Source: Cherax quadricarinatus (lineage: Eukaryota; Arthropoda; Malacostraca; Decapoda; Parastacidae). From it: a stretch of 64,000 nt of DNA. A model generated the notes under the pieces. It did no database searches, was not told the DNA's origin, and was given only the letters and a program-made list of their open reading frames with translations. The DNA is taken from NCBI RefSeq assembly GCF_038502225.1, contig NW_027195227.1, positions 186,001 to 250,000 of the forward strand, given 5' to 3'. The position numbers were made by a program, and so were the translations under genes. Shown piece by piece: positions 19,401-33,699 of this stretch (position 1 is its first letter; each line of letters opens with the position of its first letter).

Positions 19401-22289
19401 ACCCTATTTTGAACCTGACTACAACCCTATCTTGACCCTGACTACAACCCTATCTTGACCCTGACTACTACCCTATCTTGACCATGACTACCGCGCTATC
19501 TTGACCCTGACTACCACATTGCTTGACCCTGACTACCACCCTTCCTTGACCCTGACTTCCACGCTATATTGACAATGACTACCACCTACGTTGACCCTGG
19601 CTACCACCCTATCTTGAACCTGACTACAACCCTATCTTGACCCTGACTACAACCCTATCTTGACCCTGACTACCACCCTATCTTGACCATGACTACTGCG
19701 CTACCTTGACCCTGACTACCACATTGCTTGACCCTGACTGTCATCCTATCGTGACCCTGACTACAACCCTATCATGACCCTGACTACCACGCAACCTTGA
19801 CCCTGACTACCACCCTACCTTGACCCTGACTACAATGCTATCTTGACCCTGACTACCATGCTACCTTGACCCTGACTACCACCCTACCTTGACCCTGAGT
19901 ACCACCCTACCTTGACTCTGACTACCGCACTACCTTGACCCTGACTACCACGCTACCTTGACCCTGACTACCACGCTACATTGACCCTGACTACCACCCT
20001 ACCTTGACCCTGACTACCACGCTATCTTGACCCTGACTACCACCTGACTACCCTGTCTTGACCCTGACTACAACATTATCTTGAACCTGACTACCACCCT
20101 ACCTTGACCCTGACTACCACGAAACCTTGACGCTGACTACCATGCTACCTTGACCCTGACAACCACGCTACATTGACACTGGCTACAACGCTACCTTGTC
20201 CCTGACTACCAACCCACCTTGACCCTGACTACCACGCTACCTTGACCCTGACTACCACGCTACATTGACCGTGACTACCACCCTACCTTGACCCTGACTA
20301 CCACGCTACATTGACTTTGACTACCACCCTATTTTGAACCTGACTACAACCCTATCTTGACCCTGACTACAACCCTATCTTGACCCTGACTACTACCCTA
20401 TCTTGACCATGACTACCGCGCTATCTTGACAATGACTACCACCTACGTTGACCCTGGCTACCACCCTATCTTGAACCTGACTACAACCCTATCTTGACCC
20501 TGACTTCAACCCTATCTTGACCCTGACTACCACCCTATCTTGACCATGACTACTGCGCTACCTTGACCCTGACTACCACATTGCTTGACCCTGACTGTCA
20601 TCCTATCGTGACCCTGACTACAACCCTATCATGACCCTGACTACCACTCTATCTTGACCCTGACTACCACCCTATCTTGACAATGACTACCATGCTACCT
20701 TCACCCTGATCACCACGCAACCTTGACCCTGACTACCACCCTACCTTGACCCTGACTACAATGCTATCTTGACCCTGACTACCATGCTACCTTGACCCTG
20801 ACTACCACCCTACCTTGACCCTGAGTACCACCCTACCTTGACTGTGACTACCGCACTACCTTGACCCTGACCACCACGCTACTTTGACCCTGACCACCAC
20901 CCTACCTTGATCCTGACTACCTCCCTACCTTGACCCTGACTACCATGCTACCTTGACCCTGAATACCACCTACTTTGACCCTGACTACCACCCTATCTTG
21001 ACCCTGACTACAACAATATCTTGATCGTGACTACCACATTACCTGGACCCTTACTACCATGCTACCTTGACCCTGGCCACGCTACCTTGAACCTGACTAC
21101 CTCCCTACCTTGACCCTGACTACAACGAAACCTTGACGCTGACTACCATGCTTCCTTGACCCTGATTACCACGCTATATTGACACTGACTACAACGCTAC
21201 CTAGCCCCTGACTACCAACCCACCTTGACCCTGACTACCACGCTACCTTGACCCTGACTACCACGCTACATTGACCCTGACTACCACCCTACCTTGACCC
21301 TGACTACCACACTATCTTGACAATGACTACCACCTACGTTGACCCTGGCTACCGCCCTATCTTGAACCTGACTACAACACTACCTTGACCCTGACTACAA
21401 CCCTATCTTGACCCTGACTACCACCCTATCTTGACCATGACTACCGCGCTATCTTGACCCTGACTACCACATTGCTCCACCCTGACTACCACCCTACCTT
21501 GACCCTGACTTCCACGCTATCTTGACAATGACTACCACCTACGTTGACCCTGATTACAACCCTATCTTGACCCTGACTACCACTTTATCTTGACCATGAC
21601 TACTGCGCTACCTTGACCCTGACTAACATATTGCTTGACCCTGACTGTCACCCTATCGTGACCCTGGCTACAGCCCTATCTTGACCCTGACTACCACCCT
21701 ATCTTGACAATGACTACCATGCTACCTTCACCCTGATCACCACTCAACTATGGCCCTGACTACCACCCTACCTTGACCCTGACTACAATGCTATCTTGAC
21801 ACTGACTACCACGCTACCTTGACTCTAACTACCGCCCTATCTTGACCCTGACTACCACCCTATCTTGACCCTGACTACCACCCTATCTTGACCCTGACTA
21901 CCACCCTACCTTGACCATGATTACAAGGCTACCTTGGTCCTGACCACTCCCATATCTTGACCCTGACTTCCACGGTATCTTGACCATCACTACAACCCTA
22001 ACTTGACCCTGACTAATACTCTGACTACGACTCTATCTTGACCCTGACTACCACCCTAGCTTGACCCTGACTACCAAGCTACCTTTTCCTTGACTACCAA
22101 GCTTCCTTGACACTGAATAACACCCTACCTTGACCCTGACTACCACCGTACCCTGACGTTGACTACAACCCTACCTTGACCCTCACAACCACTCTACGTT
22201 GTCTCTGACTACCACCCTACCTTGACCCTGACTACCACATAATCTAGACCCTCACTACCACGCTACCTTGACCCTGACTACCACGCTAC

Positions 22290-24000
22290 CTTGACCCTAA
22301 CTACCACCCTATCTTGACCCTGACTACCACACTACCATGACCCTAACTACAACCCTATCTTGACCCTGACTACCACCCTATCTTGACCCTGACTACCACC
22401 CTATCTTGACCCTGACTATCACCCTATCTTGACCATGACTACCACGCTACCTTGACCTGACCACTCCCATATCTTGACCCTGACTTCCACGGTACCTTGA
22501 CCATCACTACAACCCTAACTTGACCCTGAATAATACCCTATCTTGACTCTGACTACCACACTATCTTGACCCTGACTACCACCCTACCTTGACCCTGACT
22601 ACCACCCTACCTTATCCCAAACAACCATGTTATCTTGACCATGACTAGTACCCTTCTTTGACCAAGACTACCACCCTAGCTTGACTATGACTACCAAGCT
22701 ACCATTACCTTGACTACCAAGCTTTCTTGACACTGAGTAACACCATACCTTGACCCTGAATACCACCGTACCCTGATGTTGACTACAACAACCTTCGTTG
22801 ACCCTCACAACCACGCTAAGTTGTCTCTGACTACCACCCTACCTTGACCCTGACTACCACATAATCTTGACCCTCACAACCACGCTAACTTGACCCTGAC
22901 TACCATCATACCTTGAAACAGACTATCATGCTACCTTGACCCTGACTACCACCCTACCTTGACCCTGAGTACCACGCTGCCTTGTCCCTGACTCCCACAG
23001 TACCTTGACCCTTTCAATCACGCTACCTTGACCATGACTACCACCCAACCTTGATCCTGACTACCACCCTACCTTGACTCTGACTACCGCACTACCTTGA
23101 CCCTGACCACCACGCTTCGTTGACCCTGACCACAACCCTATATTGATCCTGAATACCACCCTACCTTGACCCTGACTACCATGCTACCTTGACCCTGAAT
23201 ACCACCTACCTTGACCCTGAATACCACCCTATCTTGACCCTGACTACCAAGTTACCTTGACCCTGACTACCACCCTATTTTGACCCTGACTACCACAATA
23301 TCTTGATAGTGACTACCACATTACCTGGAACCTTACCACCATGCTACCTTGACCCAGGCCACGCTACCTAAAACCTGACTACCACCCTACCTTGACCCAG
23401 ACTACCACGAAACCTTGACACTGACTACCATGCTACCTTGACACTGACTACCACGGTACATTGACACAGACTACAACGCTACCTTGCCCCTGACTACCAA
23501 CCCACCTTGACCCTGACTACCACGCTACCTTGACCCTGACTACCACGCTACATTGACCCTGACTACCACCCTACCTTGACCCTGACTACCACGCTATCTT
23601 GACAATGACTACCACCTACGTTGACCCTGACTACCACCCTATCTTGAACCTGACTAGAACCCTATCTTGACCCTGACTACAAAATTATCTTGAACCTGAC
23701 TACCACCCTATCTTGACCCTGACTACCACTCTACCTTTACCCTGACTACCACGAAACCTTAACGTTGACTACCATGCTACCTTGACCTGACTACCACGCT
23801 ACATTGACACTGACTACAACGCTACCTTGCAACTGACTACCAACCCACCTTGCCCCTGACTACCAACCCACCTTGACCCTGACTACCACGCTACCTTGAC
23901 CCTGACTACCACGCTACATTGACCTTGACTACCACCCTATTTTGAACCTGACTACAACCCTATCTTGACCCTGGCTACAACCCTATCTTTACCCTGACTA
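22290..24000. repeat. Minisatellite segmental duplication, copy 2
   Basis: This is the second copy of the 17780-19400 block. A partial third copy of its early landmarks (CCACTCCCATATCTTGACC, then TAATACTCTGACTACGA) lies at about 21937-22280. Confidence 0.8.
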
Positions 24001-24118
24001 CTACCCTATCTTGAGCATGACTACCACGCAACCTTGACCCTTACTACCACATTCCTTGACCCTGACTACCACTCTATCTTGAAGCTGATTACCACGCTAC
24101 CTTGACCCTGACTACCAC

Positions 24119-24256
24119 CCTATCTTGAAACAGACTACCACCCAATCTTGATGCTGACTACCCCCTATCTTGACCCTGACTACCACCCTATCTTGAAACA
24201 GACTACCACCCAATCTTGATGCTGACTACCCCCTATCTTGACCCTGACTACCACGG
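24119..24256. repeat. 68-bp tandem duplication inside the minisatellite
   Basis: The block starting TATCTTGAAACAGACTACC at 24121 repeats at 24189, including the ATGCTGACTACCCCC variant. The period equals three 23-bp units minus one base. Confidence 0.85.
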
Positions 24257-26955
24257 TACCTTGACCCTCACTACTACCCTACCCTGACCCTGACTACCAC
24301 CCTATCCTGACCCTGACTACTACCCTTCTTTGACCCTGGCTACCACGACACCTTAACCCTAACTACCACATATCCTTGACCCTGACTACTACCCTTCTTT
24401 GGCCCTGACTACCACACTAGCTTGACCGTGACTTCCAAGCTACCTTTACCTTGAATGCAAGCTACCTTGACACTGAGCAACATCCTATCTAGACCCTGAC
24501 TTCCACTCTACCTTGACGTTGACTACAACCCTACCTTAACCCTGACTACCACACTACCTTGACTCTCACTCCCACGCTACCTTGTCCCTGACTACCACAT
24601 ATTCTTGACCCTCACAACCACGCTACCTTGACCCTGACTACCATCCTACCTTGACCCTGACTATCATGCTACCTTGACCCTGACTACCACTGTACCTTGA
24701 CCCTGAGTACCACGCTGCCTTGACCCTGACTCGCACAATACCTTGACCCTTATAATCACACTACCTTGACCCTGACTACCACCCAACCTTGATCTTGACT
24801 ACCACGCTACCTTGACTCCGACTACCGCACTACCTTGACCCTGACCACCACGCTACCTTGACCCTGGCTACCACCTTACCTTGACCCTGACTACCATGCT
24901 ACCTTGACCCTGAATACCACCTACCTTGACCCTGAATACCACAATATCTTGACACTGACTACCACCCTATCTTGACCCTGACCACCACGCTACCTTGAAC
25001 CTGACTACCACCCTACATTGACCTTGACTACCACGCTACCTTGACCCTGACTACCATGAAACCTTGATGCTGACTACCATGCTACCTTAACACTGACAAC
25101 CACGCTGCCTTGACCCTGACTACTATGCTACATTGACACTGACTATAACGCTACCTTGCTCCTGACTTCCACCCTGCCTTGACCCTGACTACAATGCTAC
25201 CTTGACACTGACTACCACGCTACCTTGACAATGACTACCACGCTACATTGATATTGACTACCACACTACCTTGACCCTGACTACCACCTTACCTTGACCC
25301 TGACCACCACGCTACCTTGATTCTGACTACAACCCTATCTTGACCCTGACTACTGCGCAACCTTGACCCTGACTACCACGCTACCTTGAATCTGACTACC
25401 AACCTACCTGGACCCTGACTACCGCGCTACCTTCACCCTGACTACCACCTACCATGACCCTGACTACCACATAATCTTGACCTTGACTACCATCCTACAT
25501 TGACCCTAACTACCATGCTACCTTGACCCTTACTACCACCCTACCCTGACCCTGACTACCACGCTATTTTGACCCTGACTTCCACGCAGCCTTGACCCTG
25601 ACTCACACAGGACCTTGACCCTTACAACCAATCTACATTGACGATGAGTACCACCCAACCTTGACCTTGACTTCCACGCTACCTTGACCCTGACTTCCAC
25701 TCAACTTTGATCCTGACTACCACGCTACCTTGACCCTGACTACCAAGCTACCTTTACCCTGACTACCACCTTATTTTGACCCTAACTACCACCCTACCTT
25801 CACCATGACTACCACCCTACCTTGACAGTGACTACTACTCTACCTTGACCTTGACTTCTATGATATCTTGCCCCTTACTACCACGCTACCTTGTCATTGA
25901 ATACCACCTACCTTGACCCTGGCTACCTCCCTACCTTGACCCTGACTACGACGAAACCTTGACCCTGACTACGACGCTACCTTGACCCTCTCTACCACCC
26001 TACCTTGACCCTGACTACCACCCTATCTTGACACTGTCTACTACCGTACCTTGAATCTTACTACCACCCTACCTTGACCTTGACTACCACCCTACCTTGA
26101 CCCTGACTACCACCCAACCTTGTCCCTGACTACGACGATACCTTGACCCTGACTACCACCCTACTTTGGCCCTGACTACCACTCTACCTTGACCCTGACT
26201 ACCACGTTACCTTGTCCCTGACTACCACACTACCTTGACCCTGACTACAACCTTACCTTGGCCCTGACTACCACCCTACATTGACCCTGACTACCACCCT
26301 ACATTGACCCAGACTACAACACTATCTTGACCTTGACTACCACGCTACCTTGACCCTGACTACCACGCTACCTTGACCCTGACTACCACGCTACCTTGAC
26401 CCTGACCACTGCGCTACCTTGACCTTGACTACACCCTACCTTGACCCTGACTACGACGACACCTTGACCCTGACTACCACCCTACCTTGGCCCTGACTAC
26501 CACCCTACCTTGAACCTGGCTACCACGTTACCTTGACCCTGACTACCACCCTACCTTGACCCTGACTACAACCTTACCTTGACCCTGACTACCACCCTAC
26601 ATTGACCTTGACTACCACTCTACCTTGACCCTGACTACCACCCTCTCTTGACCCTGACTACCATGCTATCTTGACCCTGACTACCACGCTGCCTTATCCC
26701 TGACTACCATGATACCTTGACCCTGACTACAACTCTATTTTGACCCTGACTACCACACTACCTTGACCTTGACTACCACGCAATCTTGACCTTCACTACT
26801 ACGCTAACTTAACACTGACTTCCACACTACCTTGACACTGAATTCCACCCAAGCCTCAAAATAACTACCATGCTGCGTTGACTTTTAAAACCACCCTACC
26901 TTGACCCTGACTACAATCCCACGATGACCCTGACTATCACCCTACCTAGACCCTA

Positions 26956-29900
26956 AAATATATCAAATAAACAAAATTAATATTAATTTTTATCGATTAT
27001 TGTTGAAATTTTTTAAAAATGTGTGAAGTATATGTTAAGTTTAAAAATCATCGAAAATCGTATTTCTTGCCAAATTTCCACGAATCAAGACTTTGTGAAG
27101 CATTTCTGGAAAAATTCCTATTTCTTGGGTTAAAACATGTATTTACAAAGTCGTTCACAAAAAGAACATAATTTAGCTTACTTTAAGAGCAAAATTCAAT
27201 TGCAGCAGAAATTTTAATTTAAAAGTGTAAAAATTATGAATTTTATCTAGAAAATTAGGTTTGTTAGAAAACCATTGAAGACGCACTGTATCGTCGAAAT
27301 ATGCAATAAAATATCATTTCAGCACATTGTTCTGAGTTTTTTAATGTTTCAAGTATTTTTATAAAATATACAAAATATTCAAAATTAATATTTATTTTTA
27401 CCGATTTTTATTGGGATTTTTTAAAAATGTGTAAAATACATGTTAAAGTTGAAAAATAATCGAAAATCATATTTTTTGGCATATTTTGACAATTTTCTAC
27501 TTTTCAAAGATTTCTTGAAGAACTTCAATTTTCTTTACCTAAAATACGCTTTGACAAAGTACTTCAGAAAAATCACGTAATTTTGCTTACTTTTAACATT
27601 AAATTTAGTTGCATAAGAATTTTTGTTTAAAAGTGCAAAATTTATGTATTTTATCTAAAAATATATAGTTTGTCAAAAAAACATTCAAAACGCTCTAAAT
27701 CGTCGAAATATGCAATAAAATAAAATTTTAGAACAGTTTTCTATTTTTTTTAGTGTTTCAAGTATAAAAAAAATATGAACTATTCAAAATTAATATTGAT
27801 TTATATCGATTTCCATTGGCATTTTTTAAAAATGATATACGTTAAAGTTGAGAAATCAATGAAAATCAAATTTTTTGTCAAATTTCGACGATTCAAGTTT
27901 TTTCAAGCATTTCTGGAAAAACTTCTATTTTTTATCGGTTAAAACGTATTTTCAAATTCGTTCACAAAAATAACATAATTTAGCTTACTTTAAGCATAAC
28001 ATTCAAATGCAGAAGCAATTCTAATTTAAAAGTGAAAAATCTATGAGTTTTACTAAAATGTGAGGTTTTTCAGAAAACCATCGAAAACGCTCTAAATTGT
28101 CGAAATATGCAATAAAATATCATTCTAGCACAGTTTTCTATGTTTTTTAATATTTCAAGTACTTTTGAAAAGAATATTTGAAATATTCAAAATTAATATT
28201 CATTTTAACCGATTTCTATTGCAGTTTTTTAAAAAAGTGCAAAATATGTGTTTAAGTCGAAAAATCATCGAAAATAATATTTTCTTACATATTTCGACGA
28301 TTCATGGAGTTCCATAGATTTCTTGAAGAACTACATTTTTTTTTCTTAAAGTATACTTTGACAAAATACTTCAGAAAAATATCATAATTCAGTTTACTTT
28401 AAGCATAAAATTTAGTTGCAGAAGAATTTCTGTTTAAAAGTGGGAAATTTACGTTTTTTCACTTAAAAAATGTAGTTTGTCAAAAAAACATTCGTCGAAA
28501 TGTGCAATGAAATATCATTTTACCACATTTTCTGAGTTTTTTAATGTTTGAAGTATTTTTAAAAATATATATCAAATAAATAAAATTAATATTAATTTTT
28601 ATCGGTTTTTGTTGAGATTTTTTAAAAATGTGTAAAATATATGTTAAGTTGAAAAATCATCGAAAATCGTATTTCTTGCCATATTTCCACGAATCAAGAC
28701 TTTCCTGAAGCATTTCTGGAAAAATTCCTATTTCTTGGGTTAAAACATGCATTTACAAAGTCGTTCACAAAAATAACATAAATTTAGCTGACTTTCAGAA
28801 TAAAATTCAATTGCAACAGAAATTTTAATTTAAAAGTGTGAAAATTATGAATTTTAACTAGAAAATGAGGTTTGTTAGAGAACCATTCAAGACGCACTAT
28901 ATCGTCGAAATATGCAATAAAATATCATTTCAGCACATCGTTCTGAGTATTTTAATGTTTCAAGTATTTTTATAAAATATACAAAATATTCAAAATTAAT
29001 ATTTATTTTTAACGATTTTTATTGGGATTTTTTTAGAAATGTGCAAAATATATGTTAAAGTAGAAAAATAATCGAAAATCATATTTTTTGACATATTTTG
29101 ACAAATTTCTGCTTTTCAAAGATTTCTTGAAGAACTTCAATTTTCTTTACCTAAAATACGCTTTGACAAAGTACTTCAGAAAAATCACATAATTTTGCTT
29201 ACTTTTAACATGAAATTTAGTTGCATAAGAATTTTTGTTTAAAATCGTCGAAATATGCAATAAAATAAAATTTTAGAGCATTTTTCTAATTTTTTTAGTG
29301 TTTCAAATATTTAAAAAAAATGAACTATTCAAAATTAATGTTGATTTATATCGATTTCCATTGGGATTTTTTTAAAATGTTGATGATATACGTTAAAATT
29401 GAAAAATCAATGAAAATCAAATTTTTTTGCGATATTTCGACGATTCAAGGTTTTTTGTTGCATTTCTGGAAAAGCTTCTATTTGTTGGGCTAAAACATAT
29501 TTTCAAAGTAGTTCACAAAAATATGATAATTTAGCTTACTTTAAGCGTAAAAATCAATTGCAGCAGTAATTCTGATTTAAAAGTGTGAAAATCCATGAGT
29601 TTTAGCTAAAATATGAGGTTTGTCATAAAACCGTCCAGAATGCTCTAAATCGTCGAAATATGCAATAAAATATCATTATAGCACAGTTTTCTATGTTTTT
29701 TTAATATTTAAAGTATTTTTGAAATTATATTTGAAATATTCAAAATTAATATTCAGTTTTACCGATTTTCATTGCAATTTTTTAAAAATGTGTCAAACAT
29801 GTGTTGAAAAATCATCGAAAATAATATTTTGAGCCATATTTCGACGATTCACAGAGTTCCATAGATTTCTTGAAGAACTTCATATTTTCTTTTACTTAAA

Positions 29901-31180
29901 GTATACTTTGACAAAATACTTCAGAGAAATATCATCATTCAGTTTACTTTATACATAAAATTTTGTTGCAGAAGAATTTCTGTTTAAAAGTGGAAAATTT
30001 ATGTATTTTTACTTAAAAAATGTAGCTTGTCAAAAAAGCATTCAAAACGCTCTGAATCGTCGAAATGTGCAATGAAATATCATTTTACCACATTTTCTGA
30101 GCATTTTAATGTTTGAAGTATTTTTAAAAAATATATATCAAATAAACAAAATTAATATTAATTTTTATCGATTTTTGTTGAGATTTTTTAAAAATGTGTA
30201 AAATATACGTTAAGTTAAAAAATCATCGAAAATCGTATTTCTATCCATATTTCCACGAATCAAGACTTTGTGAAGCATTTCTGGAAAAAATCCTATTTCT
30301 TGGGTTAAAGCATGTACTTACAAAGTCGTTCACAAAAAGAACATAATTTAGCTTACTTTCAGAATAAAATTCAATTGCAGCAGAAATTTTAAATTAAAAG
30401 TGTGAAAATTATGAATTTTAGCTAGAAAATGAGGTTTGTTAGATAACCATTCAAGACGCACTATATCGTCGAAATATGCAATAAAATATAATTTCAGCAC
30501 ATAGTTCTGAGTTTTCTAATGTTTCAAGTATTTTTATAAAAATATACAAAATATTCAAAATTAGTAATTTATTTTTTCCGATTTTTATTGGGATTTTTTA
30601 AAAATGTGTAAAATATATGTTAAAGTTGAATTATAATAGAAAATCATATTTTTTGGCATATTTTGACAATTTTCTGCTTTTCAAAGATTTCTTGAAGAAC
30701 TTCAATTTTCTTTACCTAAAATACACTTTGACAAAGTACTTCAGAAAAATCACGTAATTTTGCTTACTTTTGACATTAAATTTAGTTGCATAAGAATTTT
30801 TTTTTAAAAGTGCAAAATTTATGTATTTCGTCTAAAAAAATATAGTTTGTCAAAAAACATTCAAAACGCTCTAAATCGTCGAAATATGCAATAAAATAAA
30901 ATTTTAGAGCATTTTTCTAATTTTTTTAGTGTTTCAAATATTTAGAAAAAAAACGAAATATTGAAAATTAATCTTGATTTATATCAATTTCCATTGGGAT
31001 TTTTTTAAAATGTTTATGATATACGTTAAATTTGAGAAATCAATGAAAATCAATTTTTTTGCCATATTTCGACGATTAAGGCTTTTTCAACCATTTCTGG
31101 AAAAACTTCCATTTTTCATTGGTTAAAACGTATTTTCAAAGTCGTTCACAAAAATGACATAATTTAGCTTACTTAAAGCA
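26956..31180. repeat. Four-monomer higher-order repeat segment, about 1.6 kb period
   Basis: TATCAAATAA followed by the AAATTAATATTAATTTTTAT block occurs at 26961, 28570 and 30136 (spacings 1609 and 1566), about four monomers each. Intervening monomer variants recur in the same order. Confidence 0.75.
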
Positions 31181-33699
31181 TAAAATTTAGTTGCAGAAGA
31201 AATTCATGAATTTTAACTAAAAAAAAATGTAGATTGTCAAGAAAGCATTCAAGTCGTCGAAATATACAAAGAAATACCATATTCATATACATTTTCTCAG
31301 TTTTTTAATGTTTCAAGTATTTTTAAAAAATATGTGAAATATAGAAAATTAATATTATTTTTTATCTATTTTTATTGAGATTTTTTAAAAATCATCGAAA
31401 ATTACATTTTTTCAGATATTTCGACGATTCAAGGCTTTTTGATGCATTTCTGGAAAAACTTTTTTTTTTGGGGGGTTAAATCAAAGTAATTAAAAAAATA
31501 ACACAATTTACCTTTCTATAGGCCTAAAATTCAATTGCGGCTGTAATTCTGATTTAAAAGTTTGAAAATCTATGAAAATTAGGTAAAAAATAAGGTTTGT
31601 CAAAAAAGCATTGAAAACGCTCTGAATCATCGATATATGCAATTAAATATCATTTTACCAGATTTTTCTGAGTTTTTAATGTTTGAAGTATTTTTTTTTA
31701 ATATATGAAATAAACAAAAGTAATATTGATTTTTATCGATTTTTATTGAAACTTTTTGAAAATGTGTTATATATATGTTAAAGTTGAAAATACATCGAAA
31801 ATCACATTTTTTGGCATATTTCGACGATTCTCTAATTTTCAAAGATTTCTTGAAGAACTTCAATTTTCTTTACTTAAAATAGGCTTTGACAAAGTACTTC
31901 AGAATTATCATGTAATTTTGTTTACTTTTAGCATTAAATTTAGTAGCAAAAGAATTTCTGCTTAAAAGCGCGAAATTTATGTATTTTATTTAAAAAAAAC
32001 GTAGTTTGTGTAAAAAGCATTCAAAACGCTCTAAATCGTCGAAATATGAAATAAAATAAAATTTTAGAGCATTTTTCTAATTTTTTTAAAGTTTCAAATA
32101 TTTAAAAAAATATATATATGAAATATTCAAAATAAATATTAATTTTTATCGATTCTCATTGTGATCTTTTAAAAATGTGAATAATATATGTAAAAGTTGA
32201 AAAATAATCGAAAATCATATTTTCTGGAATATTTTGACAATTTTCTACTTTTCAAAGATTTCTAGAACTTCAATTTTCTTTACGTAAAATACTCTTTGAC
32301 AAAGTACTTCAGAAAAATCACGTAATTTTCCTTACTTTTAAAATTAAATTTAGTTGCAGAAGAATTTTTGTTTAAAAGCACGAAATTTATGTATTTCATC
32401 TAAAAAATACAGTTTGTCAAAAAAAAAAAACCATTCAAAACGCTCTAAATCGTCGAAATATGCAATAAAATAAAATTTTAGAGCATTTTTCTAATTTTAA
32501 GAACTTTCATTTTTTCTTCACTTAAAGTATGCTTCTACGAAGTACTTCAGAAAAATCTCATAATTCAGCTTACTTTAAGCATAAAATTTAGTTGCAGAAG
32601 AAATTCATGTAATTTAACTAAAAAAAATGTAGTTTGTCAAAAAAGCATTCAAATCGTCGAAATATACAAAGAAATACCATATTCATTTACATTTTCTCAG
32701 TTTTTTAATGTTTCAAGTATTTTTAAAAAATATATGAAATAAAGAAAATTAATATTATTTTTTATCGATTTTTATTGAGATTTTTTTAAAAATATGTAAC
32801 ATATACTTTAGGCTTGAAAAATCATCGAAAATTATATTTTTTTCAGATATTTCGACGATTCAAGGCTTTTTGATGCATTTCTGGAAAAACTTCTGGTTTT
32901 TTTTTGGGTTAAAACAAAGTAATTGAAAAAATAACACAATTTACCTTTCTTTAGGCATAAAATTCAATTGCGGCTGTAATTCTGATTTAAAAGTTTGAAA
33001 ATCTTTGAAAATTAGGTAAAAAATATTGCAGCAGTAATTCTGTTTTGAAAGTGTGAAAATCTATGAAATTTAGCTAAAATATGAGGTTTGTCAGAAAACC
33101 GTCCAGAATGCTCTACATCGTCGAAATATGCAATAAAATACCATTCTAGCACAGTTTTTTATGTTTTTTTTTTAAATTTTAAGTATTTTTGAAAAGTATA
33201 TTTGAAATATTCAAAATTAATATTCATTTTTACCGATTTTTATTACAATTTTTAAAAAAATGTGCAAAACATGTGTTGAAAAATCATAGAAAATAAAATT
33301 TTGTGGCATATTTCGACGATTCACGGAGTTCCTAGATTTCTTGAAGAAGTTCATTTTCTTTTTACTTAAAGAATACTTTGACAAAATACTTCAGAGAAAT
33401 ATCATCGTTCAGTTTACTTTAAGAATAAAATTTTGTTGCAGAAGAATTTCTGTTTAAAGGAGGGAAATTTATGTATTTTAACTGAAAAAATATAGTTTGT
33501 CAAAAAAAAAAAAACATTCAAAACGCTCTAAATCGTCGAAATATGCAATAAAACAAAATTTTAGAGTATTTTTCTGTTTTTTTTAGTGTTTCAAATATTT
33601 AAAAAAAAAGTAAACTATTGAAAATTAATCTTGATTTATTTCGATTTCCATTGGGATTTTTTTAAAATGTTTATGATATACGTTAAAGTTGAGAAATCA

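Larger units (their letters stand above)
14933..26955. repeat. 23-bp minisatellite array, about 12 kb
   Basis: The unit is TTGACCCTGACTACCAC plus a variable six-base tail (commonly CCTATC, CCTACC or GCTACC), 23 bp in all. Roughly 520 copies fill the interval with point variants and occasional one- to several-base slips. The plus strand is C-rich; the minus strand carries GG and GGG runs. Each unit contains TGA on the plus strand and TAG on the minus strand, which explains the lack of long ORFs. Long-range duplications within the array are listed separately. Function unknown. Confidence 0.97.

Noticed and set aside
14933..26955. Telomeric repeat
   Set aside because: The 23-bp unit does not contain the arthropod TTAGG/CCTAA repeat in tandem.
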